64,000 nt of DNA from contig CAHIKZ030000388.1 of the NCBI GenBank assembly GCA_903632075.3, positions 23,501 to 87,500 of the forward strand, in the 5' to 3' direction. This document shows positions 22,060 to 33,267 of the stretch, piece after piece (the first letter of the stretch is position 1; each line of letters starts with the position of its first letter). The position numbers and the translations under genes are program-made. Under the pieces are notes generated by a model. That model saw only the letters and a program-made list of their open reading frames with translations. It ran no database searches and had not been told where the DNA came from. Source of the stretch: Acanthosepion pharaonis (Eukaryota > Mollusca > Cephalopoda > Sepiida > Sepiidae).

Positions 22060-22729
22060 TTTGGCTAACACTTCTGTGATTACCAATTAACAAAAGTTTC
22101 TTTCACCTCAATTTTAGCTGCAAAAGAAATAAGAAAGAAATACTTAACAAAAATGTCTTGAAAATGTTCCATCTAAGAAATTCAGAAAATATATAATAAT
22201 ATCTTACTATATGGTGCAAATAAGATAACAGAAATACTAAAAATTTAATAACAGCTAGCAGTTCATTAAAAATCTCAATTTCCTTATTTTAATTTTCTCA
22301 TGAATCATAATTTGCTGATTGAATAGGCTCCTTGCAATTTCCATGGCTATAGAGTACCCATGGAAATTCTATTATCACATCATTAAATATTTGAGATTAA
22401 CAACTTTAACAAAATATTGCAATAACAATCATGAATATAAATGCAGGTCATTATTTAAAGAAGTAAGAGGGTACAAATAAAAAGATTTGAAATGGGCAAG
22501 TTTTTTTTATTTCATTGAAGCAGACGTAAAACACATGAGAGCATTATCATGTACTCTATCTCTTCTCTTCTCTTTCTTATTGTTATGTATACTTTCTGTT
22601 TCTCTTTAAAACCAAACAGCATCCCTGAGATATCTTTTACTTTCATCTTCTCTTGCAACCAAAATGAAATGGTTCATTATTTAACAGAGGAAATGGCAGG
22701 GTGTAATGCTTGTTTGGCAAACATATCAT
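22060..22729. other. Non-coding DNA, no gene seen
   Basis: Only a small palindrome (TTTCCATGG...CCATGGAAA near 22338-22366) stands out. Confidence 0.4.
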
Positions 22730-23754
22730 ATTATAGGTTTATAAAGATCTGGTATCCTTGATTTCTACTTACATTTGATTAACACTCACCATATCAAAAA
22801 CTGGATGACTATACCTATCCTATAAAAATTTACTAGATAACTGGTATTTGCCTATTTTCTTTTATGCTATTTTATATAAATGTTTAATTATGGTATAAAG
22901 AGAGTTCATTTTTATTAGTGAAAGATTTGAGTATACCTAGGGTGGCAAGCCAATCCCTGCTGCAGATGCCTGCTCAGGCACATCTGTGTTTGTCCAACAC
23001 TCACAGAGTTCATCTGTAGTTTATACTGCAACTATGCTGTGGAGATCGTACCCATAATAAGTAGTGTCAAAAGTACGATTTTTCCCATGACACCAGTTTT
23101 TTTAGCTACCTTCATTCTTTGGCAGTGTTTATTGTTTTAAAAATGATGAAACCTGGATTCAAAACACACCATGGTCGAACTATCAGGAAGGTGACTCCTT
23201 GAGATTATCCTTGAGACTGGGGATGCAATCCTAGCATGTGGCACCTTTATAAAAGTGCCTGAAAAATGTTACCATGGGTTGACCCAAGCCTTGCAAGTGA
23301 AATTGGGTAAACGGAATTATTTGGAGAGTCATCGATGACTGTTCTAGCACAAATTCACAAGTTATCGTGACTGAGGATTTGAACATATTGGCCTTGTTCA
23401 GCTCACACCAGATAATGCACTCTCTCCCAGAAACTCATTAAGATCTGCACATCATAGTTGCAGTATAAACTACAGATGAACTCTGTGAGTGTTGGACAAA
23501 CACAGATGTGCCTGAGCAGGCGTCTGCAGCAGGGATTGGCTTGCCACCCTAGGTATACTCAAATCTTTCACTAATAAAAATGAACTCTCTTTATACCATA
23601 ATTAAACATTTATATAAAATAGCATAAAAGAAAATAGGCAAATACCAGTTATCTAGTAAATTTTTATAGGTATAGTCATCCAGTTTTTGATATGGTGAGT
23701 GTTAATCAAATGTAAGTAGAAATCAAGCATACCAGATCTTTATAAACCTATAAT
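22730..23754. repeat. Large inverted repeat, ~305-bp near-identical arms, 416-bp spacer
   Basis: The left arm 22730-23036 reappears as reverse complement at 23453-23754 with very few differences (for example AGATGCCTGCTC against GAGCAGGCGTCT). Arms include GGCAAGCCAATCCCTGC and CACTCACAGAGTTCATC. The spacer 23037-23452 is unrelated, non-coding and unrecognised. High arm identity implies a young event or gene conversion. The outer arm end matches 27130-27260, so the arm belongs to a dispersed family. Confidence 0.85.
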
Positions 23755-24360
23755 CAATACCAAATTTTTAAGTAATCTATAAATAGATTTTTAAGAAACC
23801 TTTAATCACTATTGGATTTTTTTTTTTATAAACCTATAATACCAAATTTTTTCAGAAACCTATAATCTATACCAGGATTTTTATAAATCTATAATAGAAG
23901 ATTTTTAAAAAAATCTATAATCAATACCAGGCTTTTTATAAATAAATCTATAATAGAAGATTTTTAAAAGAATCTATAATCAATACCAATTTTTTTATGA
24001 ATCTATAATAGAAGATTAAAAAAACATCTATAATCAATATCAGGTTTTTTTATAAATCTATAATAGAAAATTTTAAAAAAAATTTATAATGAATACCAGG
24101 TTTTTGTTATAAATCTATAACAGAAGATTTAAAAAAAAAATCTATAATTAATACCAGGTTTTTTATAAATCTATAATGAATACCAGGTTTTTTATAAATC
24201 TATAATAAATAGAAGATTTTTTAAGAAATCTATAATCAATACCCGATTTTATTAGAAATCTATAATACCAGTTTTTTAGAAATCTATGATCAATACCAGT
24301 TTTTTTAGAAACCTATAATCAATACCAGATTTTTTAGAAACCTATAATACTAGATTTTGT
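23755..24360. repeat. Minisatellite built from AATCTATAATCAATACCAG-type units
   Basis: About 600 bases of degenerate units of roughly 30-45 bases, each containing ATCTATAAT(A/C)A and either ATACCAGGTTTTT or AGAAGATTTTT. It abuts the right arm of the inverted repeat and shares its first unit with it. A short version follows the same arm sequence at 27190-27265. Confidence 0.85.
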
Positions 24361-24915
24361 GGTTAGCATTAAGGAGTTAATATTTATCCAACACTATAAT
24401 TTATTTAATTTTCTTTTCTTTTTTTTTGATGAAGCACTGTCAACCATTACTTTTAATTTTGACTAATATTTACTCTTCCCTTATATTTTTAGTTAGATTT
24501 TATTGTAAATTTACTCAGGTTGCCAATTCCAATAAAGGACAACATGGCTTCATATTTTAATTAGAGCTTACTCTTTATTTCCGTTCTTGCTGCTTTTTGC
24601 AGAGTGAGAACCTAAGTGGTGACGTTTTGACAAAAAGTAAGTAAAAAATTACAACAAAAAGTAAATACTAGTTAAAATTAATAGTAAAGGATAAAACTCA
24701 CTCAATTTACCTATGGGAAAACATTACTAATAACATTGCTGCTATACGCAAAAGTATAAAAAATAGATACAATAGGCAATCAAAATTATTTAAATTTCTT
24801 TCTTTTTTTTTAAATAGAATTCTATCGCACAGTAAAGGGACCACTCAAAACAACCACATAGTTTAAACAATTATTAATAAAGATATTAAATAACCTCAAT
24901 TGGATATATTTTTAG
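24361..24915. other. Non-coding DNA, no gene seen
   Basis: Low-complexity AT-rich DNA with a weak inverted match (TACTTTTAATTTTGACTAATATTTACT against AGTAAATACTAGTTAAAATTAATAGTA, about 24448-24690). Confidence 0.4.
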
Positions 24916-25090
24916 TAACTGACTCATTCATTTATTCATTCATTTTTTACAGCTTATCAATCCTTTGCAGGTTATTTAAAGCCAGAAAATATTTTTAGAT
25001 TGTAAGAAATTTTTCTGAGATAATAATGGTTTAGTGATACAAGTCTTATTAATTAATCCATAGCTGGTGGGGGGAGAGGTAGATACACAC
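24916..25090 (-). mobile_element. 5S/tRNA SINE, 3' tail only
   Basis: Minus-oriented tail: TTCATTCATTTTTTACAGC, TCCTTTGCAGGTTATTTAAA, AATCCATAGCTGGTGGGG. The promoter half is absent. Confidence 0.75.
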
Positions 25091-25256
25091 CTAATTAGAA
25101 TTTGATAAACAAACAAGAAATTATAATGTGGATATAAAGTGAGAGATCAATTCTATATTACAATTAATATAAAAACTGACCCCTCACTTTGTAGCCACGG
25201 TATTTTCTATATTCCAGAGTGTAAATAAATCTAAAAGACATGTCTGTGTTGCTAAT

Positions 25257-25775
25257 CAGTATTTGATTGATTGATCCATTTTCTACGGCTTATCAACCCT
25301 TTGCAGGTTATTTAAAGACAGAAAATATTTTTAGATCATAAGAATTTTGGGGTAGATAATAACGACTTAGTAATACAAATCTTATTAATTAACCCTTAGC
25401 TGAGGGGAGAAGAGGCGGATTTATACCTTTCCCAAGTGAATAAGTGAATAGAATGAACCCAACTGTAATTGAAACTCAGCTCTCCAATTAACAATTTCGA
25501 GCCATTATCCATTATACCAGCTGCACATGCAAGCTTACAACACCTGGTATTCCCAAGTGGTCACCCATTTAGGTTCTGACCAGGCTCAATGTTGCTTAAC
25601 TTTGGGGGCTCATACAAGAACTTGTGTTGTAATGTGATATGGCCATATGCAACACCACCTGCACATCCATTCTGAAATGGTCACCCATCTAGGTACTGAC
25701 CAAGCTCGATGATTGCTGAACTTCGGTGATCATACAGGAAATGGTATTTCAATGCAAATTGGTCATAAGCTTAAG
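25257..25775 (-). mobile_element. Full 5S/tRNA chimeric SINE with two 5S-like heads
   Basis: On the minus strand from the 5' side: a first 5S-like module (about 25770-25660, including CCTAGATGGGTGACC), a short linker GGATGTGCAGGTGG, a second 5S-like module (about 25650-25535, including AATGGGTGACCACTTGGG and GTTGTAAGC), a tRNA-like segment (25530-25455, A-box TGGTATAATGG, B-box-like GAGTTTCAATT), a body and the conserved tail ending TGAATCAATCAAT-like. The second 5S module aligns with eukaryotic 5S rRNA over nearly its whole length, especially the 3' half with the internal control region. Pol III transcribed in principle; no protein. Confidence 0.8.
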
Positions 25776-26044
25776 GATAAGAAAATAGAGAAAATATTTT
25801 CATTTAGAGCAGTAAAATAAAATCTTTAATAAAAGTATTATTTTTCATTATTTGATATTGATATGTAATATTGATGTTTGTAATAAAACCTAAAAATATA
25901 ATGAAAGTGTAATTTTTCCTTTTTTTTTGTTTTTGAGAATTTATAATAAAAATATTAAACAATATTTATTACATTGTTTATTTACAAGAATAATTTTAAA
26001 TTTAAAAAAACTCAAAAGTATTATAATATCAGATAGTAAAACAA

Positions 26045-26165
26045 ATTTGGTAAAATAATGATAAAGTGGAAAAATTTCTATGTGACACGTTTCATTCATT
26101 AGGACTTCATTGAACTAAAGAACAAAATATGCCACACAGAAATTTTTCCATTTTGTTATTATCTT
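26045..26165. repeat. Short fold-back element
   Basis: AATGATAAAGTGGAAAAATTTCT...GACACG pairs with TGCCACACAGAAATTTTTCC...TTTGTTATTAT. It resembles 55976-56158 and the half-copy at 27000-27065, and like them lies next to a TA array. Confidence 0.65.
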
Positions 26166-26233
26166 TTCTAACATTCTTCTAATATATAAAATTTATATAT
26201 ATTCACATAATCTATACTAATGAAATATGATAT

Positions 26234-26238
<5 letters not shown>

Positions 26239-26291
<53 letters not shown>
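26239..26291. repeat. TA microsatellite
   Basis: About 53 bases of TA, continued on the other side of the inserted element at 26426-26449. Confidence 0.95.
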
Positions 26292-26292
<1 letters not shown>

Positions 26293-26295
<3 letters not shown>

Positions 26296-26425
26296 TAACC
26301 CGGATATAAGAGAGTTGTCGGGACCGGAGAAGAAGTCTCTTATATCTGGGTTTGGTCTATTTTGTTTAGGTAAGTATGGGAACAATTTGGAACCAGAGAA
26401 AATCTCTCTTATATCCGGGTTACAC
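26293..26425. mobile_element. 133-bp MITE inserted in a TA array
   Basis: Starts GTGTAACCCGGATATAAG and ends with its exact reverse complement CTTATATCCGGGTTACAC. TA repeats flank both sides, as expected for a Tc1/mariner-type element using a TA target. A subterminal degenerate copy of the end (CTCTTATATCTGGGTT near 26336) is also present. No coding capacity. Confidence 0.85.
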
Positions 26426-26681
26426 TATATATATATATATATATATATACTAGTAATAATCTTATAAGAAATTATACTCGTCTGGAAAACCTTCGGTGTC
26501 TTGATTTGCAAATAATCAAACCAATACCAAAGGGAAAAAAAAGTATAAAAAAAGAAAGAACCAAGAACATGTACGTTAGCCGAAAATAATCGTCTAGCAT
26601 GCAAGTCCAAAGAAAAAAAAACCCGATACGAGTAAGCAAAATAACTAAATAAAGTGCTCAATACATTAAGTAGAGCAGACC

Positions 26682-26911
26682 TAGTTAAACCTAAAGAACC
26701 AGACAAACCTACCAAGGTTTCACCATAACGGATCACCAGGGAAAGCTGGCTAAAAAGGCGATGTAAGAACGGAATATTTATAGCCTATAAAGATAAAATC
26801 ATTTTATGTTTATAGGCTATTAATTATTTCGTTCTTATGTCGCCTTTTTAGCCAGCCTTCCTTGATGATCCGCTTAGGTGAAACCTGCAGGTTTGTCTGG
26901 CTCTTTAGGTT

Positions 26912-26917
<6 letters not shown>
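26682..26917. repeat. Fold-back element, ~105-bp arms
   Basis: The left arm (TAGTTAAACCTAAAGA ... GGCTAAAAAGGCGA ... TAGCCTATAAA) is mirrored by the right arm ending TCTTTAGGTTTAACTA. About 20 unpaired bases sit in the middle. The right end touches a TA array. Open frames here cross the stem and are spurious. Confidence 0.85.

Positions 26918-26975
<58 letters not shown>
26917..26975. repeat. TA microsatellite
   Basis: Nearly 60 bases of pure TA. Confidence 0.95.
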
Positions 26976-26980
<5 letters not shown>

Positions 26981-27119
26981 ATCTATCAACAATATTGGGG
27001 GGGAAAAATGTATGAAAAAATGTAAAAGTTTTCTTGTGACATGTTTAGTCCTTTAGGATATAGTCAGACTAAATTTGTTATGTTAGTGTGACTACACATG
27101 TGCACAAATGAGGGTTGCT

Positions 27120-27265
27120 AGTAATTTTAATACTAATGAAATCCAGTTTTTGATATGGTGGGCATAAGTAGAAATCAAGGATACCAGATCATTATAAACC
27201 TATAATCAATCCCAAATGATTTATAAATTTATAATCAATACCAGATTTTTAAGTAATCTATACAA
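27120..27265 (+). repeat. Dispersed repeat matching the 23.6-kb inverted-repeat arm
   Basis: CCAGTTTTTGATATGGTGGG, AGTAGAAATCAAGGATACC and AACCTATAATCAAT repeat the end of the right arm at 23680-23760 and run into the same minisatellite unit. Confidence 0.7.
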
Positions 27266-27679
27266 TATATAGAAGCCAGAAATTTATATGAATGAAATAG
27301 GTAGGGTCAGATTTAGATGAAGAGAGGCCCTAGGATATCCCACTTGTCAAGTCCCTCCAAATTCTGCATTCTCAAGAGTAGAAGAAAATGGAAGAGTTAA
27401 ATTAAATGATTTGAAGAGGATGATGGGTGTTTTAAATTACTGAAGTTTTGTTTAGAGTCTACAATGTGTTATGACAGAATGTGTAAGAAAGGCCTATGAC
27501 AATGTCAAAAATATACACCTTGGAGGCCCCCTAGATTTTGAGGCTTTAGGCTTCAGCTTGCTAAGCCTATAGGTAAATCCAGCACTGGAAATATGTCATG
27601 TCTTGATAAGCTAAATATTGACGATCTCTCTTCACAGGAGAAAGAAAACACTGATTTTAAACTTCCGTAGCTTTAGCAT

Positions 27680-27890
27680 CATATTCAAACATGGAAAAGA
27701 CTATGGAAGTAACTCCAGACAGAAAATTTGGAATGGAGCTCCAAAAGCAGTGATCTGAGCAGCACATGGCCACCATCCACATGCCTGTGCCCTGGAGAGG
27801 TCACTCCAGTCTCACCACCAAAGAAATAAATTTTGACCAGACAGATGACTACAGTTATCTTGGGAGATAAATACATGCCTATTAATGTCA
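27680..27890 (+). repeat. Dispersed repeat (AACATGGAAAAGACTATGGAAG ... TATCTTGGGAGATAAA)
   Basis: Shares TGGAGCTCCAAA/TGGAGCCCTAAA, GGTCACTCCAGTCTCACC and TTATCTTGGGAGATAAA with 49730-50040. A two-copy family of unknown type; the 3' boundary looks sharp. Confidence 0.6.
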
Positions 27891-28559
27891 TCTCTAACTT
27901 ATAATTTAATATTTTTAATAAATGAGTTTATTAAAAATATTACTTATTTTATTGTTTAAATAAAGTGAAATATTATTTTATTACAAATATTACCTATTTT
28001 AAATAAAAATATTACTTTCTCTAGAACTTTTTCTTACCCACAATCGAATTTTTGGCAAACATGAACGTTCATGCCCACAGTAAACCAGTGTCAAAAAGAA
28101 CAGTTTTTCCTATGATGCTTCTTTTTTAACTACCTTTACTCCTCAGCAATATTTATCGTTTTAAAAAGCAGTGATAAGAATTGTTATTATCATCATCCCC
28201 TTGACTTTTGAAATCATAGGACAGATTTGAATGCAGAAGCTACACTAACTCTTTTCCACAATAGTCTGTCAATGGCAGCCATCAGCGAATAACGAAACCT
28301 AAATATATGAAATTGAATTTATATATTTTCTTTGTTCTTGAGAATTGACAAGAATTGGTTGGCAAAACATCAGCTAATTGTCAATCGGTTCAAACTTTAT
28401 AAGTTGGTAAATAATAAAGATTTCCTAATAGTTGATTCATATATTTTAATAATTTAGTAAATGTTTATAAATTTATGAATAAAAAATTGTTTTCATATTC
28501 AGCATTTTGACAGTGTCATTTTTTTTTTTTTTAAATCAGTATCACCCCAAGCAAAGCAG
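27891..28559. other. Non-coding DNA, no gene seen
   Basis: AT-rich; carries a GTTTTTCCTATGATGC-type scrap near 28100 also seen near 23080. No gene. Confidence 0.4.
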
Positions 28560-28690
28560 TACAACCACTAACATGCAAGTGTTGGTTAACAAGCTTGTGT
28601 TGCCAGATTAATTAAGGCTGAGTAGTGAGTTTGATCCTCACTGGGTGCCCCATATTTTTTACCTTGTGCCACATCTAAGCTACTCCTTAG
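28560..28690 (+). repeat. SINE-like fragment with CCTTGTGCCACATCT motif
   Basis: GTGAGTTTGATCCTCACTGGG looks like a tRNA-type B-box arm, and CCTTGTGCCACATCT is the motif shared with 40985-41240 and 45690-45900. Short and degenerate. Confidence 0.5.
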
Positions 28691-28849
28691 AAAATCACTA
28701 TATTTATTCCTTTATAAATTGGTAGATGATAAATATTGCATTGCATTAGTTTTAATTGTATTAGTTTTTAGAATGTTATAAATATAAAATGTTTCTTCTA
28801 GATAAACAATCTAATAGTGTTTAATATTTCTGGTGTAAATTCTCCAGAA

Positions 28850-28852
<3 letters not shown>

Positions 28853-28883
<31 letters not shown>
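28853..28883. repeat. TA microsatellite
   Basis: About 31 bases of TA. Confidence 0.9.
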
Positions 28884-28889
<6 letters not shown>

Positions 28890-28954
28890 TCACCATATGT
28901 TTAGGTTTTATAATAATTCTAATCTTTGCTTTTTTAAAACAACAAACATTGCTG

Positions 28955-29945
28955 AGGAGTGAAGGTAGTTAAAATAATAATGGTGTCAAGGGAAAAACAT
29001 CCTTCTGACACACTGTCTTATTATAGGCACAAAGGCTTTCCCCTATTTTCTATGACTTTTTCCTACCCACAAACCATTTTATCTATGACTTTTTCTTACC
29101 CACAAGCCAATATTATTACTACTAAATCATATCTTATAACTTTTCTGTTCTAACTTTTTCCTATTTATCTATTTTTATACTTAAAAAAAGTCGTCATAAT
29201 AATCATGCCAAATAATTTTTAATATTAAATAGCTTAAGAAAAAAAACATTTTCAAACAATGGCAGCTACGACAATTATTAATTATAGAGTCCTTTTCATC
29301 TTCACGCTGAAAAATATGACAATATACAATATATTGTAATTTATTTTCTTTCATATTGCTTTATATAAAATTCCATTTTGAAAATACACTTGTAAAATAA
29401 ATTCTCAGAGCTCTCAATAAAAATAATTTTTCTGGGATCAAAGTTCACAACATTTTAACAAGGCAACCAGACACAGCAAAAAGTGACACTGTCTCAATTA
29501 GGAATGTACAGAATTAAATTTTTTTTTTTACTTTTTCTTACATTACAAATAAATTTCCTTAAGACACTAAAATAACAAACAACTAGTCACCACTAAACAT
29601 GATTAGCATATACTCAAATACATTGTAATGTTTGATTTTGCATGAAAATAGCTTTGAAATTTTTGAATAACAAAATGGAGGCTTTTTCGTTTTACATGTA
29701 AGCCTAAAAACAAAAGGTCAAATTATCTACAAAGAGAAAAATTGACAAAACTTTTTTTTTTTTTGACAGGTTCACAACTCTTATGAATAATTTTATAATC
29801 ACTTCACAAAATTAAAGAATAAGATTCATTAATTGTCTCTCAATTTCTTATCTGTGGATCCAAACATCTAAATAGTTTTGTTAGTAGGGATTTATTTTTT
29901 GTCTTATCAAAAATTGCAGGCAAGCAGTTTTATGAAAGTTTTTTC
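28955..29945. other. Non-coding; GACTTTTTCCTACCCACAAGCC repeat scraps
   Basis: The motif occurs twice near 29045 and 29085 and relates to scraps at 15770, 28020 and 31490. The remainder (29160-29945) is AT-rich with nothing recognisable. Confidence 0.45.
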
Positions 29946-30276
29946 TATGTTTCTTCTTTAGGTAAATATTAGGGGCTGCAGATTCTTAGTGCTCTTAAAT
30001 AGAATCCTATAATTATTCCAGATTTTATTCTGTTGCAGTGGTGGGAATAAAAAATTGGTAAGGTCATTCTTGTTGCTAGATGTTTTTGTATACCTCAAAA
30101 TGAAGGTCATTGTAGAATTAATAACAACCTTCAGTTGAAGGTTTACAAAAAATCTATCAACAAGAATGACCTTATTCCCACGACTGTAACAGAATAAAAT
30201 CTGGAATAATTATAGGATTCTATTTAAGAGCACTAAGAATCTGCAGCCCCTAATACTTATCTGAAGAAGAAACATA
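29946..30276. repeat. Inverted repeat of ~130-bp arms
   Basis: TATGTTTCTTCTT...TATTAGGGGCTGCAGATTC at the left is mirrored by GAATCTGCAGCCCCTAATA...GAAGAAGAAACATA at the right. AAGGTCATTCTTGTTG pairs with CAACAAGAATGACCTT nearer the centre. Arms are close to identical with a few indels; central loop about 30100-30150. Confidence 0.85.
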
Positions 30277-31160
30277 CATATTAAACTGAATATCCTGTTA
30301 AACCAATAGAATTAACAGTTTAAACAGTTCACTCAAATTCAGTCATTTCTGAAGAGATTGAATATAAATATTGGCTTATTAAATAACAACTTTGTAATTC
30401 AAGAAATAATGTAAGTTATTAGCAATTCATAAACTAAGCAGTTTGAAAAACCAAATTATGAGGTATGACAGTCATAAGTATATAAACTGATTTGTTTATT
30501 TTCAAATATAATTTCAGTTCAATAAATTCTAAGTAATTTAATATTTATTTGCCCAGTGAAGAATTATCTTAAGGATAGTTGTAGAAATCCATTATGAAAA
30601 TGGAAAAAAAAAAAAAAAATGATACAGAAGTGATGGGCAAAATGGAAAATCTGTCTTTAAAAAAGATCAGTGCAATAAAAAAAAAAAACAAAAAAAAAAA
30701 AACACAAAATAGTTGCATAATCAATGATATGGATCCTTGCACAACCCTTGCTCAATAGGTTGTTTTTGATGAAGCCTTTTGATCAAAACCTAATATAGAT
30801 CTTGCTTAAGGTATCTGTCAGAGCATCAGGGCCACATCAGGTTTTAAATTCAGAGTTGTCCTAAAAAAAAGTCAATTCCAAAACACAGATTCAAATTTTT
30901 ATATTTTGCACTGACGTGCAACATAAACGAAACAAAATTTAATTAAAATTATTAGTTAAACATCAAAAAATATTTTTGAAGATTCAAAAAAGAAAAGAAA
31001 AAAGACCATTGTATTTAAATATTATATTTAATAATTGCATTTGGTTAAATTTAACTATAAAGTAACTATTTAATTAATAATTTTCTTAGTACCGAAATTT
31101 GTTTTGAAAACCTACTATAGAATTTTTACCACTAATTTCTCTGAATAAAATGTCTACAGC
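30277..31160. other. Non-coding DNA, no gene seen
   Basis: Holds A runs near 30605-30620 and 30678-30702. No gene or repeat family recognised. Confidence 0.4.
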
Positions 31161-31164
31161 ATTC

Positions 31165-31290
31165 TCTGGGGAAATGGCAAGCAGGTGATTTGCTACCTTA
31201 CTGGTTCAACAGGTCACTTATCTGTCAGAAGTAATCTTTTGTGAAGTGAGTGACTTCTGCCATTCAGATTATTGTGTATCCTATTGTGCT
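31165..31290 (+). repeat. Dispersed repeat copy 1 (CAGGTGATTTGC ... AGTGAGTGAC)
   Basis: About 85 percent similar by eye to 34125-34260: both carry CAGGTGATTTGC, TTACTGGTTCAACAGGTCACTT and TTTTGTGAAGTGAGTGAC in order. Family unknown. Confidence 0.75.
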
Positions 31291-31540
31291 GTAGGGAAAA
31301 AGTTACCAGGAAATAAAAGCCATTACTTCAGTTTGTAGGTAGGTAAAAAGTTAGAAAATAAGTGATATTTTCATTTAAAACATTTAATAAGACATTTAAA
31401 ACATTTTAATAAGAAATATTCTTATAAAGGAAAATAGGTGTTAATTTTTATTAAAATATTACCTATTTTAAATGAAAATAACATTTATTTTCTCTGATAT
31501 GTTTCCTACTCATAAGCAGAAGTTAATTTTTTCCCTTACT
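31290..31540. repeat. Degenerate inverted repeat around the GTAGGAAAAAG motif
   Basis: GATATTTTCATTTAAAA pairs with TTTTAAATGAAAATA, and GTAGGTAGGTAAAAAG roughly pairs with TTTCCTACTCAT. It looks like a fold-back element of the same family as scraps at 15180-15800. Confidence 0.5.
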
Positions 31541-31656
31541 ATCACAAAGTGTACCTTATGATTTTTTTATCATGACATGTGTCACAAGGTGTTTCCAATA
31601 CATTATTCTGAATAAACCTTTTTGCTTTGCTTTGATAAAATAAAAGGGACTTCAGA

Positions 31657-31657
31657 C

Positions 31658-31719
<62 letters not shown>
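31657..31719. repeat. TA microsatellite
   Basis: About 63 bases of TA with one TTTA interruption. Confidence 0.9.
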
Positions 31720-31722
<3 letters not shown>

Positions 31723-32239
31723 CAAAATTAGGCACCTCCACAGAAAACGAGTTTTTAAAAATGAAAAAATCTTTCTTAAAGCTTTTATTTTAGGCTTAAT
31801 TTCAAACTAATAAAAAATGTAACAGGGTAACAGATGCAAAAAAATGTTTTTGCCAAGATTTTCTTAAGAAGAACCATTTCTAAAATAATTTCATTCATTT
31901 GTGAATAAGTCCTGATAGTTTCATTAAAATCCAACAATTTTTGCAAGAATTTCCAAATCAATGTTTTTCACCGCCAACAAAAGGCACTAAAATTTCCAAT
32001 ACTAATCTTTGTCTCACAATAAAAACAAGATTTTTAACCAAAATTTAAAATGTTCTAAAAAGGATCCAAAAATATAATGTAATAGTAAAAAAAAAAATGC
32101 TTTGTTCTTTCTTCTTGATAATAGTATAAAGATTTTGATGATAAAACTTTGTTTTTATTAAATTTGGGGCCTCTTTTCATCATGATATAGTCATTTTTTA
32201 ATGAATCTGTGAAGGTACCTAATCAGAAATTTACTTTAT
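31720..32239. other. Non-coding DNA, no gene seen
   Basis: AT-rich, low complexity. Confidence 0.4.
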
Positions 32240-32345
32240 TAATTGATTTTTTTATTTATTTATTTACAGCTTATCAACGTTTTTGAGATTATTTAAAACG
32301 AAAAACATATTTTTGGATTTCAAAATTTACAGAATAATACTTGTT
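32240..32345 (-). mobile_element. Decayed SINE 3' tail
   Basis: TTTACAGCTTATCAACGTTTTTGAG and TTATTTAAAACGAAAAACATA match the minus-oriented tail of the 5S/tRNA SINE with many changes. Confidence 0.5.
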
Positions 32346-32814
32346 AAATTTTTTTATTCTGTAAGGTTTTTCCTGTTGACAAAATTTGAAGCTTAAAGAT
32401 ATTTTATCTGAATTTTTTGTTTAAGCTACCCAGCAAGTCAGTGTTTAAGCTACCCACCTCCAAAGTCAGTTTAAGCTACCCCCTCTTAAAGTCAGTGTTA
32501 ATGATTGTATGTTAGGAAATCAAAAAGGAATATTAAAAAAAATAGCTAGATAACTTTCACAAAACAATAGAAAGGCATAACTCTCTGAAGTACTGAGATA
32601 AAAGACAGTTGATCATATGAGAAAGAAATAATGTTGCAGCTGAACTATGAGAACAATCAATAGAAAGATATCAAAACATTTAGCAAGTGTTTCTTTAAAT
32701 AGACTCAAGGTATAGAGCGAAACAAAAATAAATAAAATAAAACAATTAAAATGTACAAATGTCCATGGAACATTCATAAAATTTTATTTTTTACTCAAAC
32801 AAATGCAGAAATTG

Positions 32815-32817
<3 letters not shown>

Positions 32818-32873
<56 letters not shown>
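32818..32873. repeat. TA microsatellite
   Basis: About 56 bases of TA. Confidence 0.95.
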
Positions 32874-32877
<4 letters not shown>

Positions 32878-32910
32878 TTATGTATTTAGGCAGCAATCCT
32901 TCTTTCATCC

Positions 32911-33236
32911 ACATTTCATTGAAAACGACCAACAAGGTGCTTTTATTTAGTTTTTCATACAATTTCTCATGCGATCTAATAATTTTTTTTCTTTTCGGAT
33001 GGTGTTTTGAAAAATGAAAACATTTTATAAAACATACATACAACTATTTCTTATTTTAACAGTTAAAATATAATCCTTGAAAATGGCTAAATGCATAGCC
33101 GAAAACGCTCAGATAAAAAGAACATTCGGACAGTTTTTATATAATTTATCATCTGAAAAGAGAAAATTATTAGATCACATGAGAAATTGTATAAGAAACT
33201 AAATAAAAGCATCTTGTCTGTCGTTTTCAATGAAAT

Positions 33237-33238
<2 letters not shown>
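32911..33238. repeat. Inverted repeat, ~95-bp arms
   Basis: ACATTTCATTGAAAACGAC...CTTTTATTTAG at 32911-33005 is mirrored by CTAAATAAAAGCATCTTG...GTTTTCAATGAAATGT at about 33151-33238, with a 145-base spacer. TA arrays sit immediately outside both ends. Confidence 0.8.

Positions 33239-33267
<29 letters not shown>

Noticed and set aside
23755..24360. CRISPR-like array
   Set aside because: Units are contiguous and degenerate with no unique spacers, in a eukaryotic setting; it is a minisatellite.
31622..33043. Frames with YIYIYIYI stretches
   Set aside because: These are translations of TA microsatellites, here and at many other TA arrays in the window.
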